From an uncultured Bacteroides sp. (GTDB taxonomy: Bacteria > Bacteroidota > Bacteroidia > Bacteroidales > Bacteroidaceae): 64,000 nucleotides of DNA. Below the pieces are notes generated by a model. That model was not told where the DNA came from. It ran no database searches and worked only from the letters and a program-made list of their open reading frames with translations. The stretch is from contig USAN01000001.1 of assembly GCA_900552645.1 (NCBI GenBank), positions 582,693-646,692 on the forward strand, given 5' to 3'. Within the stretch, counting starts at the first letter, position 1. Every line of letters starts with the position of its first letter. The translations under genes and the position numbers were made by a program. Shown piece after piece: positions 60,926 through 64,000 of the stretch.

Positions 60926-62449
60926 TTATTCCCACTCAATAGTTGCAGGTGGTTTTGAGGAGATGTCGTAACATACTCGGTTTACACCTTTTACCTTATT
61001 AATAATATCATTTGAAACCTTTGCCATGAAATCGTAAGGAAGATGCGCCCAGTCGGCTGTCATTGCATCGGTGCTTGTAACGGCACGAAGAGCAACAGCA
61101 CGTTCGTATGTTCTTTCATCGCCCATAACGCCTACGCTCTGTACCGGAAGCAAAATAACTCCTGCCTGCCATACCTGATCGTACAATCCCCAATCGCGAA
61201 GCCCCTGAATGAATATGTCATCAGCATCCTGCAATATGCGAACCTTATCTGGAGTGATATCGCCCAAGATTCTTACTGCAAGACCAGGGCCAGGGAAAGG
61301 ATGACGAGTTATAAGATGCTCGGGCATTCCAAGTTCACGGCCTACACGACGCACTTCATCCTTGAAAAGAAGACGAAGAGGTTCGCAAAGCTTAAGATTC
61401 ATCTTCTCGGGCAAACCGCCTACATTATGATGACTCTTAATTACGGTACCTGTAATGCTTAATGATTCTATGCAGTCAGGATAGATAGTTCCCTGTGCAA
61501 GCCATTTTACGTCTTGTATTTTGTGAGCTTCTACATCGAATACATCGATAAAGCCTTTGCCAATAATCTTACGCTTATTCTCAGGTTCTGTTACTCCTGC
61601 AAGTTCGCTGAAGAATTTTTCGCTTGCATCTACACCTATTACATTAAGACCAAGGCATTCGTAATCGTTCATTACATTCTTGAACTCATTTTTACGAAGC
61701 ATTCCATGATCAACGAAAATACATGTAAGGTTCTTTCCTATAGCCTTATTTAGAAGTACGGCAGCAACCGACGAGTCAACACCTCCGCTAAGTCCAAGAA
61801 CAACCTTGTCATTACCAAGCTGTTCTTTTAGTTCGGCAACTGTAGTTTCGATGAATGATGCTGCACTCCAATCCTGTTTTCCACCACAAACATCTACTAC
61901 GAAGTTTTTAAGAATTTGAGTTCCGTCTTCGCTGTGGAATACTTCAGGATGGAACTGAACGCCCCAAAGTTTTTCGTTTTCTGCCTGATAAGCTGCAACT
62001 GCAACTTTATCTGTAGAAGCGATAATCTTGAAGTTTTCAGGAATTGCTGTGATAGTGTCTCCATGACTCATCCATACTTGTGAGTTGGGACGTACATCTT
62101 TTAAAAGTGGATTTGTTTCATCAAACTTAGCAAGATGAGCGCGGCCATATTCACGAGTACCGGCTGGCTCTACATTACCACCATTGGTATAAGACATGAA
62201 CTGTGCACCATAACAGATACCCAGAATAGGATATTTACCACGAATATTTGTCAAATCTACCTTAAAAGCCTTTTCATCATATACAGAAAAAGGGCTGCCC
62301 GAAAGGATAACCCCTATTACTGAAGGATCATTATGAGGAAACTTGTTATAAGGAACAATCTCACAATACATGTCAAGTTCGCGAACGCGACGTCCGATTA
62401 ACTGAGTTGTCTGTGAGCCGAAATCAAGAATAATAATTTTTTGCTGCAT
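60926..62449 (-). CDS. guaA: GMP synthase (glutamine-hydrolysing)
   Basis: Makes GMP from XMP, ATP and glutamine. The 507-residue fused form: an N-terminal class I glutamine amidotransferase (about 1-190) with catalytic Cys in GICYGAQFM and HPEVFHSEDG, the ATP-pyrophosphatase domain with the P-loop LGLSGGVDSSVAA near 218-230, and the C-terminal dimerisation domain ending DISSKPPATIEWE. It is monocistronic with a -7 box at 62484-62491 and a hairpin terminator behind. Confidence 0.98.
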   Translation of the reverse strand: MQQKIIILDFGSQTTQLIGRRVRELDMYCEIVPYNKFPHNDPSVIGVILSGSPFSVYDEKAFKVDLTNIRGKYPILGICYGAQFMSYTNGGNVEPAGTREYGRAHLAKFDETNPLLKDVRPNSQVWMSHGDTITAIPENFKIIASTDKVAVAAYQAENEKLWGVQFHPEVFHSEDGTQILKNFVVDVCGGKQDWSAASFIETTVAELKEQLGNDKVVLGLSGGVDSSVAAVLLNKAIGKNLTCIFVDHGMLRKNEFKNVMNDYECLGLNVIGVDASEKFFSELAGVTEPENKRKIIGKGFIDVFDVEAHKIQDVKWLAQGTIYPDCIESLSITGTVIKSHHNVGGLPEKMNLKLCEPLRLLFKDEVRRVGRELGMPEHLITRHPFPGPGLAVRILGDITPDKVRILQDADDIFIQGLRDWGLYDQVWQAGVILLPVQSVGVMGDERTYERAVALRAVTSTDAMTADWAHLPYDFMAKVSNDIINKVKGVNRVCYDISSKPPATIEWE

Positions 62450-62483
62450 AGCTATTATATAATATATATGTATGATTTGCGCG

Positions 62484-62491
62484 CAAAGATA
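62484..62491 (-). promoter_or_regulatory. Putative -7 box for guaA
   Basis: Reads TATCTTTG on the minus strand, 35 bases upstream of the guaA ATG. Confidence 0.55.
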
Positions 62492-62559
62492 CTCAGAAAA
62501 TCGTTAAATCGCCCTATAGTTATTATATAAACTATATATAAATGTATATTTTATTAAAT

Positions 62560-63006
62560 TTATTTGCCTGAATTCTGTACTTCTTCCTTTAACAGATCAC
62601 GAATTTCTGTAAGCAAAGTCTCTTCCTTTGTAGGTTCGGGAGGAGCTACAGGTACAGGAGTCTCTTCTTTTTTTTGCGTAAATTTTGCAATAAGACGGAT
62701 AAAAATAAAAATAGAAAATGCTATGATTATAAAATCAATTACAGACTCTAGAAATACACCATAATTAAGGTAAACGGCAGCTTTCTCAACCCCGTTTACA
62801 GTTTTGGCAGGCTCAAGAAGAATTTTCAGGTCGGTAAAGTTCATACCGCCAACAAGAAGACCTATAACCGGCATAATGATGTCGGAAACAATAGCAGAAA
62901 CAATTTTACTGAAGGCAGCTCCTATAATTATACCTACTGCCATGTCAATGACATTACCGCGCATTGCGAATGCCTTGAAATCTTGTAAAAAAGAACTTTT
63001 TCCCAT
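62560..63006 (-). CDS. mscL: Large-conductance mechanosensitive channel MscL
   Basis: Emergency-release channel of the inner membrane opened by membrane tension. The 148-residue protein has the N-terminal amphipathic helix (FLQDFKAFAMRGNVIDMAVG), TM1 VGIIIGAAFSKIVSAIVSDI, the periplasmic loop, TM2 VIDFIIIAFSIFIFIRLIAK and a cytoplasmic Pro/Glu-rich linker (PVPVAPPEPTKEET) before the C-terminal helix LLTEIRDLLKEE. Length and layout are normal. It is divergent from gapA. Confidence 0.96.
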   Translation of the reverse strand: MGKSSFLQDFKAFAMRGNVIDMAVGIIIGAAFSKIVSAIVSDIIMPVIGLLVGGMNFTDLKILLEPAKTVNGVEKAAVYLNYGVFLESVIDFIIIAFSIFIFIRLIAKFTQKKEETPVPVAPPEPTKEETLLTEIRDLLKEEVQNSGK

Positions 63007-63055
63007 TTTTTTTTAATTTAATGTGATTTATTGTACGAATATAAAAACAAATTCT

Positions 63056-63063
63056 TATTTTTG
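63056..63063 (+). promoter_or_regulatory. Putative -7 box for gapA
   Basis: TATTTTTG matches TAnnTTTG, with TTG at 63031-63033 as a distant -33 candidate. It gives a leader of nearly 90 bases before the ATG at 63158. Confidence 0.5.
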
Positions 63064-63157
63064 CACCGCATTTGGAAAATAATGTAAAAGGACTTTCCTT
63101 AAAGTCATGCTTTTAGATATTAAAGCTATATTATAAAACCTTTAAAAATTAAACAAA

Positions 63158-63994
63158 ATGATTAAAGTAGGTATTAACGGTTTCGGCCGTATCGGACGTA
63201 TGGTATTCCGTGCTGCTGTTAAAAACTTCGGAAACGACATTCAGATCGTAGGTATCAATGACTTATTGGATGCTGATTATTTGGCATACATGTTGAAATA
63301 TGACTCAGTTCATGGTCGTTTCGATGGTACTGTAGAAGTAGAAGACGGTGCTTTGATCGTAAACGGTAACAAAATCCGTTTAACTGCAGAAATGGATCCT
63401 GCTAACTTGAAATGGAATGAAGTTGATGCTGACGTTGTAGTTGAATCTACAGGTTTCTTCTTGACTGACGAAACTGCTCGCAAACACATCCAGGCTGGTG
63501 CTAAAAAAGTTATCATGTCTGCTCCTTCTAAAGATGCAACTCCTATGTTCGTATACGGTGTTAATGATAAAACATACGCTGGTCAGGACATTATCTCTAA
63601 CGCTTCTTGTACTACTAACTGTTTAGCTCCAATCGCTAAAGTATTGAACGACAAGTTCGGTATCGTTAAGGGTTTGATGACTACAGTTCACGCTGCTACT
63701 GCAACTCAGAAAACAGTAGACGGTCCTTCTAAGAAAGACTGGAGAGGTGGCCGTGGTATCCTTGAAAACATTATCCCTTCTTCTACTGGTGCTGCTAAGG
63801 CTGTAGGTAAAGTATTACCTGTACTTAACGGTAAATTAACTGGTATGGCATTCCGCGTTCCAACTTCTGATGTTTCTGTAGTTGACTTGACAGTTGTTCT
63901 TGACAAAGCTGCAACAATGGAAGATATTTGCGCTGCTATGAAGGAAGCTTCACCAATATCGATTTTCTTAGCAGTAGCCATATTCATACCATAA
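63158..63994 (+). CDS. gapA: Glyceraldehyde-3-phosphate dehydrogenase, 3' end replaced
   Basis: The glycolytic GAPDH. Visible: the NAD motif INGFGRIGRMVFRAA, catalytic Cys151 in SNASCTTNCLAP, TTVHAATATQKTVDG, and RGGRGILENIIPSSTGAAKAVG. Family proteins have about 335 residues. Here homology ends at Ser265 (base 63952, CAAMKEAS) and the frame then runs 13 unrelated residues to a stop at 63994. The missing part would hold the NEIGYS segment needed for NAD binding. Codon use is that of a highly expressed gene. Either a rearrangement or a false join in the assembled sequence; see findings. Confidence 0.9.
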   Translation: MIKVGINGFGRIGRMVFRAAVKNFGNDIQIVGINDLLDADYLAYMLKYDSVHGRFDGTVEVEDGALIVNGNKIRLTAEMDPANLKWNEVDADVVVESTGFFLTDETARKHIQAGAKKVIMSAPSKDATPMFVYGVNDKTYAGQDIISNASCTTNCLAPIAKVLNDKFGIVKGLMTTVHAATATQKTVDGPSKKDWRGGRGILENIIPSSTGAAKAVGKVLPVLNGKLTGMAFRVPTSDVSVVDLTVVLDKAATMEDICAAMKEASPISIFLAVAIFIP

Positions 63995-64000
63995 CAGTGT

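Noticed and set aside
63706..63987. Minus-strand frame starting MNMATAKKIDIG and running into gapA
   Set aside because: Most of it is antisense to GAPDH. Only the first dozen residues, past the junction, could belong to a real gene, so it is treated under the junction finding.

Overview
This 64 kb window comes from a low-GC member of the Bacteroidota, most likely order Bacteroidales. The evidence is a SusC/SusD glycan-uptake locus with an ECF sigma factor and FecR anti-sigma, many lipoproteins with Bacteroidota-style lipoboxes, repeated TAnnTTTG promoter boxes (the -7 element of the Bacteroides housekeeping sigma factor), and families largely restricted to this phylum (Bacteroidota-type HATPase sensor protein, two DUF1735 lipoproteins, PepSY-like small secreted protein). 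The genus cannot be fixed from sequence reading alone.

Layout. 0-5 kb: the 3' part of dnaB, then pheT, a YebC/PmpR regulator and a TSCPD protein. 5-15 kb: a polysaccharide utilization locus made of an ECF sigma factor, a divergent FecR, an STN-domain SusC, SusD, a GH18 endo-beta-N-acetylglucosaminidase-like lipoprotein and two DUF1735 surface glycan-binding lipoproteins (LamG-like and discoidin-like). It looks built to capture and cut N-glycans. 15.3-16.5 kb: gene-free AT-rich DNA with inverted repeats. 16.5-24.4 kb: an AddAB-like helicase/nuclease pair behind an acyl-CoA synthetase. 24.5-33 kb: a PepSY-like protein, a small orphan, a GH20 hexosaminidase (which could act after the GH18), DUF4286-ruvC-uxuA, a patatin-BamA-like outer-membrane phospholipase and a small secreted protein. 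33.1-33.7 kb: tRNA-Arg(TCT) with a 49-codon stub of a tyrosine integrase beside it. 33.8-39.6 kb: a sensory operon of a very large double-module histidine-kinase-like protein, a response regulator and a membrane protein. 39.8-48.7 kb: a ModF-like ABC ATPase, an FMN enoyl reductase/nitronate monooxygenase-like enzyme, two dicarboxylate carriers and the oxidative pentose phosphate operon gnd-zwf-pgl. 48.7-60.9 kb: an accessory island, a type III restriction-modification operon extended by a SNF2 helicase, a DUF4391 protein and four orphan genes. 60.9-64 kb: guaA, mscL and the start of gapA, whose last roughly 48 bases in the window do not read as GAPDH.

Most interesting points. (1) In the 1458-residue sensor protein the first kinase-like module keeps the ATP-binding boxes but has no phospho-acceptor His, while the second keeps a His box but has lost the ATP-binding glycines; the two halves look complementary. 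(2) The extended type III R-M operon carries unrecognised AT-rich genes between its core genes and a mod target-recognition segment of different composition, which suggests modular cargo or effectors. (3) A near-perfect 44-nt hairpin buries the AddA-like start codon, and two tandem sets of mutually exclusive hairpins sit between pgl and the R-M island. (4) gapA runs into unrelated sequence at the window edge. All functions are inferred from motifs read by eye; no searches were run.
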